From Planomonospora sp. ID82291 (lineage in GTDB: Bacteria > Actinomycetota > Actinomycetes > Streptosporangiales > Streptosporangiaceae): a stretch of 64,000 bases of DNA. Made by a program: the position numbers and the translations under genes. Location of the stretch: contig NZ_JABTEX010000003.1 of assembly GCF_015711645.1 (NCBI RefSeq), positions 186,001 through 250,000 of the forward strand, written 5' to 3'. Under the pieces are notes generated by a model that saw nothing but the letters and a program-made list of their open reading frames with translations, was not told the origin of the DNA and ran no database searches. This document shows, piece after piece, positions 26,917 to 35,432 of the stretch (positions within the stretch are counted from its first letter, which is position 1; each line of letters begins with the position of its first letter).

Positions 26917-28011
26917 TCAGCTCAAAGCGAGCTCCGTGACCAGCGGATCGCCCCTGAGCGCGGTCGCCGCCTCGTCCGGGTCGAGGGCCTCCGCGGCCAG
27001 GTGGACCCCGGGAGGGATCCGACCGGCGAGCACGGCCCGTGCGGCCAGCGCCGTCACCACCCCGCTCAGGGCGTAGGAGTCCTCCGCGGTCAGGAGCATG
27101 CGGGTGGGGCCCGCAGGCGCGCCACGGTGGGGGCGGGCGGTGAACAGCATCACGTAGAACGCCCCGACGTCGGCGTTGTCCAGCCGGGAGGCGTCCACCA
27201 CCTGCGTGGCGTACGGCCGGAGCGTCTCCAGCGGAGCGGCGTGGACGTCGGGGACGTCCGCCCACGCGCCGGAGAGCGCCTCGGGGATCCTGCCGGAGAC
27301 GAACACGTTGTAGCAGCGCACCTCGTCCGCGCCGCACGCCGCGGCCAGGGCCTGCGCCTCGGTGGTGAGGTACGGCCAGGCGTGCACCGGCACCGGGAAT
27401 CCCGGCAGCCGCACCCCGTGCAGCGGCGCCAGCGGAGTGGCGGCTCCCTCCCGCCAGGCGGCCATCGGCACGCCGAACCTCGGGCCGCGGGTCAGGAGCG
27501 CGTCCACCGCGGACAGCGGGGTGAACACCGCCGCGCCTCCGACGTAGACGTCCAGCCTGCGGAGCGGGCGCCCGTTGGCGAGCAGCCGGGGCAGCAGACC
27601 GGACAGCCCCGGCATCACCCCGGCGGAGAACACCGCGGTCCGCTCCCCGGGGACGGCGGAGCCGGAGAGGGCGTCCTTGGCGGCGAGTTCCCCGCCGATG
27701 TCGACGTAGTCGGCGCCGGCCGCGAACGCGGCCCGCGCCACGGTGTCCAGCACCCGGTAGGTGGGGCCCGCGCAGTTCACCACGATCGTGCAGCCCGCGC
27801 AGAACCGGGCGAGGTCGTCCGGGTCGGTCAGATCCACCCGCACGGCCTCGGCCGGCGCGGGCAGCGTCCGCGCGAGGTCCGCGGCCCGCGCCGCGTCGCG
27901 TCCGCCGAGCCGCAGCCCGCCCGGCCCGAAGGCGGCCAGGCGCTCGGCCGCCGTGCGGCCCACGGCCCCGGTCGCGCCCAGCACGCCGATCACCGGGGGT
28001 CCTCCGTTCAT
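26917..28011 (-). CDS. Saccharopine-dehydrogenase-like reductase of the metallophore cluster
   Basis: 364 residues. The N-terminal Rossmann fold is clear (VIGVLGATGAVGRTAAERL, then LRLGGRD) and IVVNCAGPTYRV and YVDIGGE match the saccharopine dehydrogenase/trans-acting enoyl reductase group. Last gene of the leftward operon, overlapping the PCP-Cy-PCP gene by ATGA. In yersiniabactin and pyochelin synthesis a thiazoline ring is reduced by a Gfo/Idh-type enzyme (YbtU, PchG); no such gene is seen here, so this enzyme may do that step. That is inference. A role in lysine metabolism is unlikely given its place. Confidence 0.75.
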   Translation of the reverse strand: MNGGPPVIGVLGATGAVGRTAAERLAAFGPGGLRLGGRDAARAADLARTLPAPAEAVRVDLTDPDDLARFCAGCTIVVNCAGPTYRVLDTVARAAFAAGADYVDIGGELAAKDALSGSAVPGERTAVFSAGVMPGLSGLLPRLLANGRPLRRLDVYVGGAAVFTPLSAVDALLTRGPRFGVPMAAWREGAATPLAPLHGVRLPGFPVPVHAWPYLTTEAQALAAACGADEVRCYNVFVSGRIPEALSGAWADVPDVHAAPLETLRPYATQVVDASRLDNADVGAFYVMLFTARPHRGAPAGPTRMLLTAEDSYALSGVVTALAARAVLAGRIPPGVHLAAEALDPDEAATALRGDPLVTELALS

Positions 28012-29972
28012 CGGGAGTCCTCTGTCCTGGTGCGGGCGGCGTGCGCCACGCCGGCCACCGTCGGATCGGCCAGGAACTCGCGCACGGGCACGGTCACGCC
28101 GATCTCCTTGGCCAGCCGGACCACCGTCCGCACCGCGAGCAAGGAGTCGCCGCCGAGGGCGAAGAAGTCCGCGCCGCGGTCCAGTACGGGCACCTCCAGC
28201 AGTTCTTCGAACACCTCCGCGACGGTCTGCTCCAGTTCGTCCGCCGGCGGACCGCTGTAGCGCTCTGAGGCGGCTTCGGGCAGCCGGCCCAGCCGCGGCC
28301 CGTCCTCTTGGGCGGGCAGATCGGCGGGTTCCGGCAGCCGCGGCACCAGGTCCCAGCCGGAACCGTCGGCGAGGCCGTCCACCACCGCGACGAACTCGGT
28401 GAACGCCGCGGTCACCGCCGTCGCGTCGAACAGCTCGTCGACGAGCGAGAACACCGCGACCGCCTCGTCGCCGATCTCGAAGCAGCGCACCTCCAGCGCC
28501 ACCTGCGGCGTGCGCAGCTGGTGGAAGTAGTCGCCCGCGATGATCCGGCCCAGCGGCCCGGCCTCCTCCGGAGGGCGGCCGCCCATGGCCGCGTCCACGC
28601 CCAGCACGCTCTGGAAGACCACCGGTCCCACCGGCCGCCACGTGCCGCGGCGCCGGGCCAGTTCGCGGCCCACCTCGACGCCGGTGACGAGGTTGTGCGC
28701 GGCGTGCTCGCCGGAGGTCCGCTGCGCGGCGGCGGCCAGTTCGGCGAAGGTCGCGCCGTGGGCGAGCTCGACGGGCAGCAGCATCGTCGAGGCGAAGGCC
28801 CCGACCACCCGGTGCAGATCGGGATGCAGGGGGAGCCGGTTGAGCTGGAGGGAGGTGAGCAGCATCCGGCGGTGGCCCGACCAGCGGGCGAGCACGATCG
28901 CGAACGCGGTGAACATGGCCGTGGAGGGGGTCACCTCCCGGCGCGCGCACTCCCGGCGCAGCGCGCTCCAGCGCTCGGCGCTCCAGCGGTGCTCGCGGTT
29001 GCCCATGGTGACGGGCCGCACGTCCTTCGGGTCGGCGGCGAGCGGCAGGGCGGGCGGCAGGGGCAGGTCGTCCAGCCGGGAGAACCACCAGTCGCGGTCG
29101 GCCCGCCACGCCTCGGTCTCCGGCAGGCCGGCCAGGGCCGTGACGTAGTCGCCGAAGTCCACCTCCAGCGGCGGCAGCACGGCGTTCCAGTCCGCCGCGT
29201 AGGCGAGCAGGTCCCTGCTCAGCACCCCCGACGACCAGCCGTCGAAGGTCAGCAGGCTGAACCCGAGGTGGAGCCGCCCCTCACCGCCGGGCAGCAGGGT
29301 CAGGCGGACGTCGAGACCGGGCCCGCCGGTGGGGTCGGGGCCGCGGACGCTCATCTCGTGCCGCACCCCGGCCAGTGCCGCCGCCGCGTCCTCGGGGGAG
29401 GACGCGCGCAGGTCGTACACCGTCAGCCGGGGAGCGCCGTCGGCCAGGATCCGCTGCCGGCCCTCGGGCGTGACCCTGACCCGCAGGGCGGGCTGGTGGA
29501 CGGCGAGCCGTTCGATCGCGTCGGACAGGGCGTCGGCGGCCTCGTCGCCGTCCACGCCGCGCAGCGCGTAGTCCAGGTAGTAGTGGGCCGAATCGTAGGA
29601 CAGCTCCCAGCCGTCCTGCTGGCCCACGAAGTAGCCCTGCTGCAGGGGGAGCAGGGGGAACTCGGCGTACGGGTCGGGGCGCCTGGTCACCTGGAGCGGC
29701 AGCGTGCGGGCCATCGGCTCGTCCGAGGCGCGCCGCCGCACCAGGTCGGCCAGCTGGTTCAGGGTGATCTCCACCCGCACGTCCGACAGCGCGAGCACCA
29801 CGTTGAGGCGCCGGCGCACCAGCGCCGACATCCGCACCGTCAGCACGGAGTCACCGCCCAGCCGCAGGAAGCTGACGTCACCGGGCACGGCGTCGGGGGA
29901 CAGGGCGAGCAGTTCCGCCCAGATGGCGGCCAGCTCCTCTTTCAGGTTCACGCTCTGCGGGGCGGTGGTCAC
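28008..29972 (-). CDS. Free-standing NRPS segment: PCP-Cy-PCP
   Basis: 654 residues with no adenylation domain. A carrier domain opens the protein (FLRLGGDSVLTV, Ser near 42), then a heterocyclization/condensation domain (about 105-545) starting at FPLLPLQQGYFVGQ, then a second carrier (FFALGGDSLLAV, Ser near 607). The Cy signature DxxxxDxxS reads SLLTFDGWS: the first Asp is replaced by Ser. It probably supplies the second cysteine-adding step and an extra carrier that may also serve the PCP-less Cy-TE end of the PKS. Its carriers must be loaded in trans by the single Cys A domain at 31347. GTG start overlaps the preceding stop (GTGA). Confidence 0.85.
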   Translation of the reverse strand: MTTAPQSVNLKEELAAIWAELLALSPDAVPGDVSFLRLGGDSVLTVRMSALVRRRLNVVLALSDVRVEITLNQLADLVRRRASDEPMARTLPLQVTRRPDPYAEFPLLPLQQGYFVGQQDGWELSYDSAHYYLDYALRGVDGDEAADALSDAIERLAVHQPALRVRVTPEGRQRILADGAPRLTVYDLRASSPEDAAAALAGVRHEMSVRGPDPTGGPGLDVRLTLLPGGEGRLHLGFSLLTFDGWSSGVLSRDLLAYAADWNAVLPPLEVDFGDYVTALAGLPETEAWRADRDWWFSRLDDLPLPPALPLAADPKDVRPVTMGNREHRWSAERWSALRRECARREVTPSTAMFTAFAIVLARWSGHRRMLLTSLQLNRLPLHPDLHRVVGAFASTMLLPVELAHGATFAELAAAAQRTSGEHAAHNLVTGVEVGRELARRRGTWRPVGPVVFQSVLGVDAAMGGRPPEEAGPLGRIIAGDYFHQLRTPQVALEVRCFEIGDEAVAVFSLVDELFDATAVTAAFTEFVAVVDGLADGSGWDLVPRLPEPADLPAQEDGPRLGRLPEAASERYSGPPADELEQTVAEVFEELLEVPVLDRGADFFALGGDSLLAVRTVVRLAKEIGVTVPVREFLADPTVAGVAHAARTRTEDSR

Positions 29973-31111
29973 GAGGGCTCCATCGGTACGGTGGCGACGA
30001 ACAGACGCTGGGAGAGCGGAGTGAGCGGATCGCCGTCGGGGGGCAGGTCCGCCTCGACCCGCAGCCCGGCCCGGGCGAGCCGGTCCCGCCACTCCGCGCG
30101 GGTCAGGTAGGTGCGGGTGGTGCCGGCCCGCCCGTCGTGCCGCGGCGGCGGGCCGGGGCCCTCGCGCGGGGACAGCGCGGGCGGCATCGTGGTCAGGGAC
30201 TGCGCGTGCTCCCTGACGGTCTCGATGAGCAGCACCCGCCCGCCCGGGGCGAGCCGCCGGGCCACCTGGTCGAGCAGCCGGCCGACGTGGGGCGCGTTGT
30301 GCGCCGCGGTCGCCGCCACCACCAGGTCCAGTCCGCCCGGCCGGCCCGGGAGCCCTCCGGCGAGGTCCAGCAGTCCGTAGCGGAGGAAGGGCGCGTCGAA
30401 CCGGCGCCGGGCGACGTCGAGGAAGAACGGGGACAGGTCGGTGAACAGGTAGGACTCGACCGGTCTTCCGGCGAGCGCGGGCAGCAGGTCCGCCGTGGTC
30501 GCGCCGATCCCGGCGCCCAGCTCCAGCGCCCGCAGCGGTCGCGGTGAACGCTCGGCCAGGTCGCGGACCGCTTCGGCGGCGGCGAGGTTGAGGTAGCGGC
30601 TGACCGTGTTGTCCCGGTAGACGGCCTCGGCCGTGGCCGGTTCCCCGTCGGGGTAGAGCAGGGCCTGCACCCCGACCTCGTCCCGCAGCAGCTCGGGGAT
30701 CAGGCGCAGCGAGCGGAGCAGCATCCCGGCCAGCGCGGGAGGGTAGCCGAGGACGGCTGCGGCGTTCTCCATGCGGGTGCGGGCGACGGCCAGCTCGGCC
30801 CGGGAGGGGCGGTGCAGGCCGTGGTAGCGGCCTTGCGCGTCCCGGCGGGCCAGTCCCGCCTCGTGCAGCGCGGCGAGCCAGTGGCCGACGATCCAGCGGT
30901 GCCGCACCGCGGCTCCCAGGTCCTCGGCGGCCGGCTCGGGCCGGTGCGCGCCGGGGGCGCCCAGCCGAGTGGCGCGGTGGAGCTCGGCCGCGATCCCGAG
31001 GAGGACGAGCCGGTCGAGGTCCTCGACCGCGGTGGAGACGGCGGAGGCGTCGATGCCGGTGGTCGCGGCCGAGCCCGCTGCGTGCGCGCGGGCGGACAGG
31101 TCGGCTGGCAT
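29969..31111 (-). CDS. SAM methyltransferase, metallophore tailoring
   Basis: 380 residues. An N-terminal winged-helix-like part (IVGHWLAALHEAGLARRD) precedes a class I methyltransferase: ALELGAGIGATTADLLP, YLFTDLSPFFLDVA, and LAPGGRVLLIETVREH. It is clearly paralogous to the second half of the protein at 47089 (shared LLPELLRDE-type and FTD-S-FF motifs) and resembles methyltransferase domains built into NRPS/PKS enzymes. First gene of the leftward operon. ATG at 31111 has AAGGG upstream; the frame continues through a 27-bp repeat to a TTG inside the Zur box, which is unlikely to be translated. Confidence 0.8.
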   Translation of the reverse strand: MPADLSARAHAAGSAATTGIDASAVSTAVEDLDRLVLLGIAAELHRATRLGAPGAHRPEPAAEDLGAAVRHRWIVGHWLAALHEAGLARRDAQGRYHGLHRPSRAELAVARTRMENAAAVLGYPPALAGMLLRSLRLIPELLRDEVGVQALLYPDGEPATAEAVYRDNTVSRYLNLAAAEAVRDLAERSPRPLRALELGAGIGATTADLLPALAGRPVESYLFTDLSPFFLDVARRRFDAPFLRYGLLDLAGGLPGRPGGLDLVVAATAAHNAPHVGRLLDQVARRLAPGGRVLLIETVREHAQSLTTMPPALSPREGPGPPPRHDGRAGTTRTYLTRAEWRDRLARAGLRVEADLPPDGDPLTPLSQRLFVATVPMEPS

Positions 31112-31129
31112 GAGGGCCCTTCTGCGGAG

Positions 31130-31201
31130 TCCTGCTGTGGAGTCGTGACCGTGGAGTCCTGCTGTGGAGTCGTGACCGTGGAGTCCTGCTGTGGAGTCGT
31201 G
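31130..31201. repeat. 27-bp tandem repeat in the leader of the leftward operon
   Basis: 2.7 copies of a 27-base unit beginning TCCTGCTGTGGAGTCGTGAC lie between Zur box 1 and the methyltransferase start. The copies are essentially identical, so the tract is recent. It lies in the probable 5' leader of the mRNA. Confidence 0.8.
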
Positions 31202-31263
31202 GCGGCGGGGCCGTGACGGCGGGGCCGTGCCGCGGACGGCGGTCGGCCACACGCTAGACAAAA

Positions 31264-31278
31264 CGGTAATCATTTTCA
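31264..31278 (-). promoter_or_regulatory. Zur box 1 (leftward metallophore operon)
   Basis: On the minus strand TGAAAATGATTACCG; the first 11 bases match the actinobacterial Zur consensus TGAAAATGATTTTCA exactly. It sits in an AT-rich divergent region 153 bases from the methyltransferase start. Zur with zinc represses from such sites, so the operon should be on when zinc is scarce. Confidence 0.7.
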
Positions 31279-31311
31279 AGATCTAGACATGTCGGGATCG
31301 CAGTGCAAAAA

Positions 31312-31326
31312 TGAAAACCGTTTTCG
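31312..31326 (+). promoter_or_regulatory. Zur box 2 (rightward metallophore operon)
   Basis: TGAAAACCGTTTTCG, a near-palindrome sharing TGAAAA and TTTTC with the Zur consensus. It lies about 20 bases before the NRPS start and 34 bases from box 1, so the two may control the divergent promoters together. Confidence 0.65.
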
Positions 31327-31346
31327 TACTCGGGAAGGACTCAGCG

Positions 31347-34300
31347 TTGGGTGAAAGCCAGCCCGCATCCATCGACGACGTGCTCGTCTGCCTGGCCGAC
31401 GTGCTGGAACGCAGGCCGGAGGAGATCGACCCGGACGCCGACCTCATCGCCCTCGGTCTGGACTCCTTCACGGCCGTACGGCTGCGCCGCCGGCTCCGCG
31501 AGGACGTCGGACTGGACCTCCCGCTGACCGCGTTCCTCGACGCGGCCACCGCGCGCACCGTCGCGGCCGGGACGGTGCCGGACTCCGGCGCGTTCCCCCT
31601 CACCCCCATCCAGGCCGCGTACCTGGTGGGCCGCGACCCGGCCTTCCCGCTCGGCGGCGTCGCCACCTTCTACTACCAGGAGTTCGACCGGACCCCCGGC
31701 GGCGATCCCGAAGCCGACCTGGCCGGGCTCGCCGCCGCCTGGAACCGGCTGGTGCGCCGGCACCCGATGCTCCGCATGGTCATCGGACCCGACGCCCGGC
31801 AGCGGGTGCTCGCCGAGGCGCCCGACTACGCCATCGCCGTCACCGACCTGCGGCTCGCCGCGCCGGAGGCGGTGCAGGAGGCGCTGTACGCGCTGCGGGC
31901 CGAGTGCTCGCACCAGGTGCGGCCCACCGACCGGTGGCCGCTGTTCGACCTGCGGGCCGCGCTGCTGCCGGACGGACGGACCCGGCTGTTCGCCGGTGTC
32001 GACGTGCTCGCCCTGGACCTGATGAGCTGGATGCGGCTGATGCGCGAATGGGGCGCCCTCGTCGCCGATCCCGCTCTGAACCCGCCCGCCCCGCCGCTGA
32101 CCTTCGCCGACCTCGTCCGGCGCCGCCTCGACGACCCGGCCGAGCAGCGCCGCCGGGAGACGGCCGCCGCGTACTGGGAGCGCCGCGCCCCCACGCTGCC
32201 CGACGGGCCCGGACTGCCCTGGACCCGCGGGCCGGCGGAGCTGGGCGTGCCGCACTTCACCCGGCACGAGGCCGAACTCGACGCCGATCAGTGGGACCGG
32301 CTGCGCAAGCAGGCCGCCTCCCACGGCCTGAGCCCCACCGGCCTGCTGCTGGCGGCGTTCGGCCTGGTGCTCCAGCGCTGGGGGAGCCACGACTCCTTCT
32401 GCCTGAACACCACGCTCTTCGATCGCGACGACTTCGCGACCGGCGACGACACCCCGGGGCTCGACACCGTCGTCGGCGACTTCACCAGCACCGTGCTCGT
32501 GGAGATCCCGGTCGCCGACCCCGGCGGCTGGTACGGCTTCGCGAGCTACGCCGCCGCGGTCAACCGCCGGTTCTGGGCGGACATGGACCACCGCGCGGTC
32601 TCGGGGATGGAGGCCCTGCGCGCCGCCGCCGAGTCGGGGCGGCGCGCCCGGAGCGTCGATGCGGCCACCGGCCTGCCCGTCCCGGTGCATCCCGTCGTCT
32701 TCACCAGCGGGATCGGGCTCGCCGGCGAGGGCGAGCCCCCCACCGCCTGGCTCGGCACGGAGGTGTTCGGCGTCTCCCAGACCCCGCAGGTCCTGCTCGA
32801 CCACATCGTCCGCGAGGAGGGCGGCCGGCTCCGGATCGCCTGGGACGCGGTGGACGGGGCGCTTCCCGACGGCTTCGTCGACGGGATGCTCGCCGCCCAC
32901 GCCCGGCTGCTGCGGCTGCTCGCCGCCGATCCCGGCGCGTGGACCGACCCCACGCTGGGCTGGGACCCGTCCTTCCGGCGGGACGAGAACCCGCCGGACG
33001 GCGCGTTCGGCGGGGCGGGCCCGCTGCTGGACGACCCGCTGCGGGCCCGCGCCGTACGGGCCCCCGCCGCACCCGCGCTGATCGACGCGACGACCCGGGT
33101 GGACGCCGGCCGCCTCGCCGAGCGCACCGAGCGCACCGGCCGGGCGCTCGCCGGAGCCGGCCTCGGCCCCGGCGACCTGGTGGCCGTGGCGGCCGACAAG
33201 GGGATCGCGCAGGTCACCGCGCTTCTCGGCGTGCTCGCCGCCGGCGCCGGATACGTGCCCGTGGAGCCGTCCTGGCCGCGGGCGCGCGTCACCGCCCTGT
33301 GCCGGCAGGCGGGCGTACGGCACGCGCTCGCCGCTCCCGGCACCGACGTCTCGGTCTGGCCCGAGGAGGTGACCGTGCACCGGCTGGACGCCGACGGCGT
33401 CCTCGCACTCCCGGCGGAGGCCGAGCCGCGCCGTCCCGCGCCGGACGACCTCGCCTACGTGATCTTCACCTCGGGCTCCACCGGGAGGCCCAAGGGCGTC
33501 GCGATCGAGCACCGGGCCGCGCGCACCACCCTCGACGACCTCGCCCTGCGCTTCCCGCTGTCCGGCGACGACCGGGTGCTCGCCCTGTCGGCCTTCAGCT
33601 TCGACCTGTCGGTGTACGACGTCTTCTCGGTGCTCGGCGAGGGAGGCGCCGTCGTCCTGCCCGACGCGCACCGCCAGCGCGACCCCGGGCACTGGCTGGA
33701 GCTGATGGCCCAGCACCGGGTCACGGTGTGGAACACCGCGCCCGCGCTGCTGGAGATGCTCGTCGAATACGCCGAACTGGAGCCGGAGGCGGTCCGGCGC
33801 GCGCTGTCGAGCCTGCGCCTGGTGCTGCTGTCCGCCGACTGGATCCCGGTCACCCTGCCCGACCGCCTGCGCGCCCTGGCCCCGCAGGCCGAGGTGGTGA
33901 GCCTCGGCGGCGCGACCGAGGCCTCCATCTGGTCGATCTGCCACCCGATCGACGCGGTGGACCCGGCCTGGCCGAGCATCCCGTACGGCAGGGCGCTGCG
34001 CGGCCAGTCCTTCCAGGTGCTCGACCCGCAGGGGCGGCCGTGCCCGGTCGGCGTCCCCGGGGAACTGCACATCGGCGGCGGCGGCCTGGCCCGCGGGTAC
34101 GTGGGCGACCCCGTGCAGACCGCGGAGCGGTTCATCGTCCACCCCGTGCTCAGGCGCAGGCTCTACCGGACCGGAGACCTCGGCCGGTGGCGGCACGACG
34201 GGACGATCGAGTTCCTCGGCAGACTGGACCGCCAGGTCAAGATCCGCGGCCACCGCATCGAACTCGGTGAGATCGAGTCCACCCTGGACCGGCTGCCGTC

Positions 34301-35432
34301 GGTACGGCAGGCCGTGGCGCGCGCGGTGCCCGGGCCCGACGACCGGCCCCGGCTGGTGTGCTACCACGTGCCCGCCGATCCGGGCTCCCCGCCGGCGGAC
34401 GACGCCCTGATCGAGGCGCTGCGGGAGAACCTGCCGTCGTTCATGGTGCCGAACCGGTTCCTGGTGATGGACGCGTTCCCGATCACCGCCAACGGCAAGA
34501 TCGACTACGCGGCGCTGCCCAACCCGTACCGGCGCGCAGCCGGACCCGCCCCGGACACCGCGCCCGCCCCGCAACCCGCCCCGGACACCGCACCCGCCCC
34601 GCAACCCGCCCCGGACACCGCACCCGCCCCGGGGACGCACCCGGCGACACCGCCGGTTCCCGCGCACGGCGTCGCCGCGCCCGCCTCCCCCGGTCCCGGG
34701 CTCGCCGGCCTGCTCCACGCCCCCGGGCTGGAGGTCCGGCTGACCGCGTTCCGCGGGACGCTGTCCGCGAGCGACGCGCTGACGGCGGCGGGGGACTGGG
34801 CGCGGCGGCTCACGGCGGCGCTGGCCCCGCACGGCTTCACCGTGACCGGGCGCCTTCCCGCCGACGGCCTGATCGAGCTCGCCGTGACGGCCGGACCGGC
34901 CGGCGACCCCGGCGGGTGGGCGGGCGGCGCCGTTCCCGTGTCCGGCGCCGCCCTCCACCCCTCGGGGGGCGTGTCCGGTGCCGTCCTCCGCCCCGCCGAG
35001 GGAGAGGCGGTTCTCGCGCCCGCTCCCGTACCGGAGGCCGGGGAGGGACCGGACCCGCAGGTGGAGCGCGCGGTGGCCCGGGTGTTCAGCGAGCTCCTCG
35101 ACGCGCCGGTGGACGTGACGACCCCCTTCTTCCGGCTCGGCGCCTCGTCGCTGACCGTCGTGCTCGCGCACCGCAGGCTCCGCGCCGAGCTGGACGCCGA
35201 CCTCACCGTGGTGGACCTCTTCGCCCGCCCCACCGTCCGCGAGCTCGCCGCGTTCGTCACGACCCGCCGGGAAGACGGGACACGGGGGCCTGCCGCCGGG
35301 GATCCGGCGCCCGGCTCCGACGCGGACGCGGCGCCCGCCTCCGATACGGCCCCCGCGCCGGCCGGCGGGTCCCCCGGCCGGGCCGCGTCCCGCAGAGCGG
35401 CCCGTGCGCACGCCGCGGAGCTCGCCCGATGA
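31347..35432 (+). CDS. NRPS: carrier-Cy-A(Cys)-PCP
   Basis: 1,361 residues. Order: N-terminal carrier (LIALGLDSFTAV, Ser near 37), heterocyclization domain (about 80-530) with intact DVLALDLMS, adenylation domain (about 570-1050: IFTSGSTGRPKG, FDLSVYDVFS, YRTGDLG, NGKIDY), a Pro/Ala repeat linker and unassigned segment (1065-1230), and a C-terminal PCP (FFRLGASSLTVV). Reading the specificity positions by eye gives D-L-Y-N-L-S-L-I-W-K, the cysteine code. It should take a starter from the first carrier, add Cys and cyclise it to a thiazoline, like HMWP2/PchE. TTG at 31347 follows GGAAGGA; the ATG at 31311 would overlap the Zur box. Confidence 0.85.
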   Translation: MGESQPASIDDVLVCLADVLERRPEEIDPDADLIALGLDSFTAVRLRRRLREDVGLDLPLTAFLDAATARTVAAGTVPDSGAFPLTPIQAAYLVGRDPAFPLGGVATFYYQEFDRTPGGDPEADLAGLAAAWNRLVRRHPMLRMVIGPDARQRVLAEAPDYAIAVTDLRLAAPEAVQEALYALRAECSHQVRPTDRWPLFDLRAALLPDGRTRLFAGVDVLALDLMSWMRLMREWGALVADPALNPPAPPLTFADLVRRRLDDPAEQRRRETAAAYWERRAPTLPDGPGLPWTRGPAELGVPHFTRHEAELDADQWDRLRKQAASHGLSPTGLLLAAFGLVLQRWGSHDSFCLNTTLFDRDDFATGDDTPGLDTVVGDFTSTVLVEIPVADPGGWYGFASYAAAVNRRFWADMDHRAVSGMEALRAAAESGRRARSVDAATGLPVPVHPVVFTSGIGLAGEGEPPTAWLGTEVFGVSQTPQVLLDHIVREEGGRLRIAWDAVDGALPDGFVDGMLAAHARLLRLLAADPGAWTDPTLGWDPSFRRDENPPDGAFGGAGPLLDDPLRARAVRAPAAPALIDATTRVDAGRLAERTERTGRALAGAGLGPGDLVAVAADKGIAQVTALLGVLAAGAGYVPVEPSWPRARVTALCRQAGVRHALAAPGTDVSVWPEEVTVHRLDADGVLALPAEAEPRRPAPDDLAYVIFTSGSTGRPKGVAIEHRAARTTLDDLALRFPLSGDDRVLALSAFSFDLSVYDVFSVLGEGGAVVLPDAHRQRDPGHWLELMAQHRVTVWNTAPALLEMLVEYAELEPEAVRRALSSLRLVLLSADWIPVTLPDRLRALAPQAEVVSLGGATEASIWSICHPIDAVDPAWPSIPYGRALRGQSFQVLDPQGRPCPVGVPGELHIGGGGLARGYVGDPVQTAERFIVHPVLRRRLYRTGDLGRWRHDGTIEFLGRLDRQVKIRGHRIELGEIESTLDRLPSVRQAVARAVPGPDDRPRLVCYHVPADPGSPPADDALIEALRENLPSFMVPNRFLVMDAFPITANGKIDYAALPNPYRRAAGPAPDTAPAPQPAPDTAPAPQPAPDTAPAPGTHPATPPVPAHGVAAPASPGPGLAGLLHAPGLEVRLTAFRGTLSASDALTAAGDWARRLTAALAPHGFTVTGRLPADGLIELAVTAGPAGDPGGWAGGAVPVSGAALHPSGGVSGAVLRPAEGEAVLAPAPVPEAGEGPDPQVERAVARVFSELLDAPVDVTTPFFRLGASSLTVVLAHRRLRAELDADLTVVDLFARPTVRELAAFVTTRREDGTRGPAAGDPAPGSDADAAPASDTAPAPAGGSPGRAASRRAARAHAAELAR
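34551..34632. repeat. 30-bp tandem repeat in an NRPS linker
   Basis: Two nearly identical 30-base units (34561-34590, 34591-34620) plus partial copies encode repeats of APAPQPAPDT. The repeat keeps frame and lengthens the flexible linker after the A domain. Confidence 0.8.

Noticed and set aside
26917-28011. Lysine-pathway saccharopine dehydrogenase
   Set aside because: It is translationally coupled to NRPS genes and bacteria of this type make lysine by the diaminopimelate route.
29973-31250. N-terminal extension of the PCP-Cy-PCP gene to about 1,080 residues
   Set aside because: The extra part is Arg/Pro-rich and overlaps the well-supported methyltransferase in another frame; the GTG at 29972 gives a clean GTGA coupling.
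31311-31346. ATG at 31311 as the NRPS start
   Set aside because: It lies within the Zur box and lacks a ribosome site; the TTG at 31347 follows GGAAGGA at good spacing.
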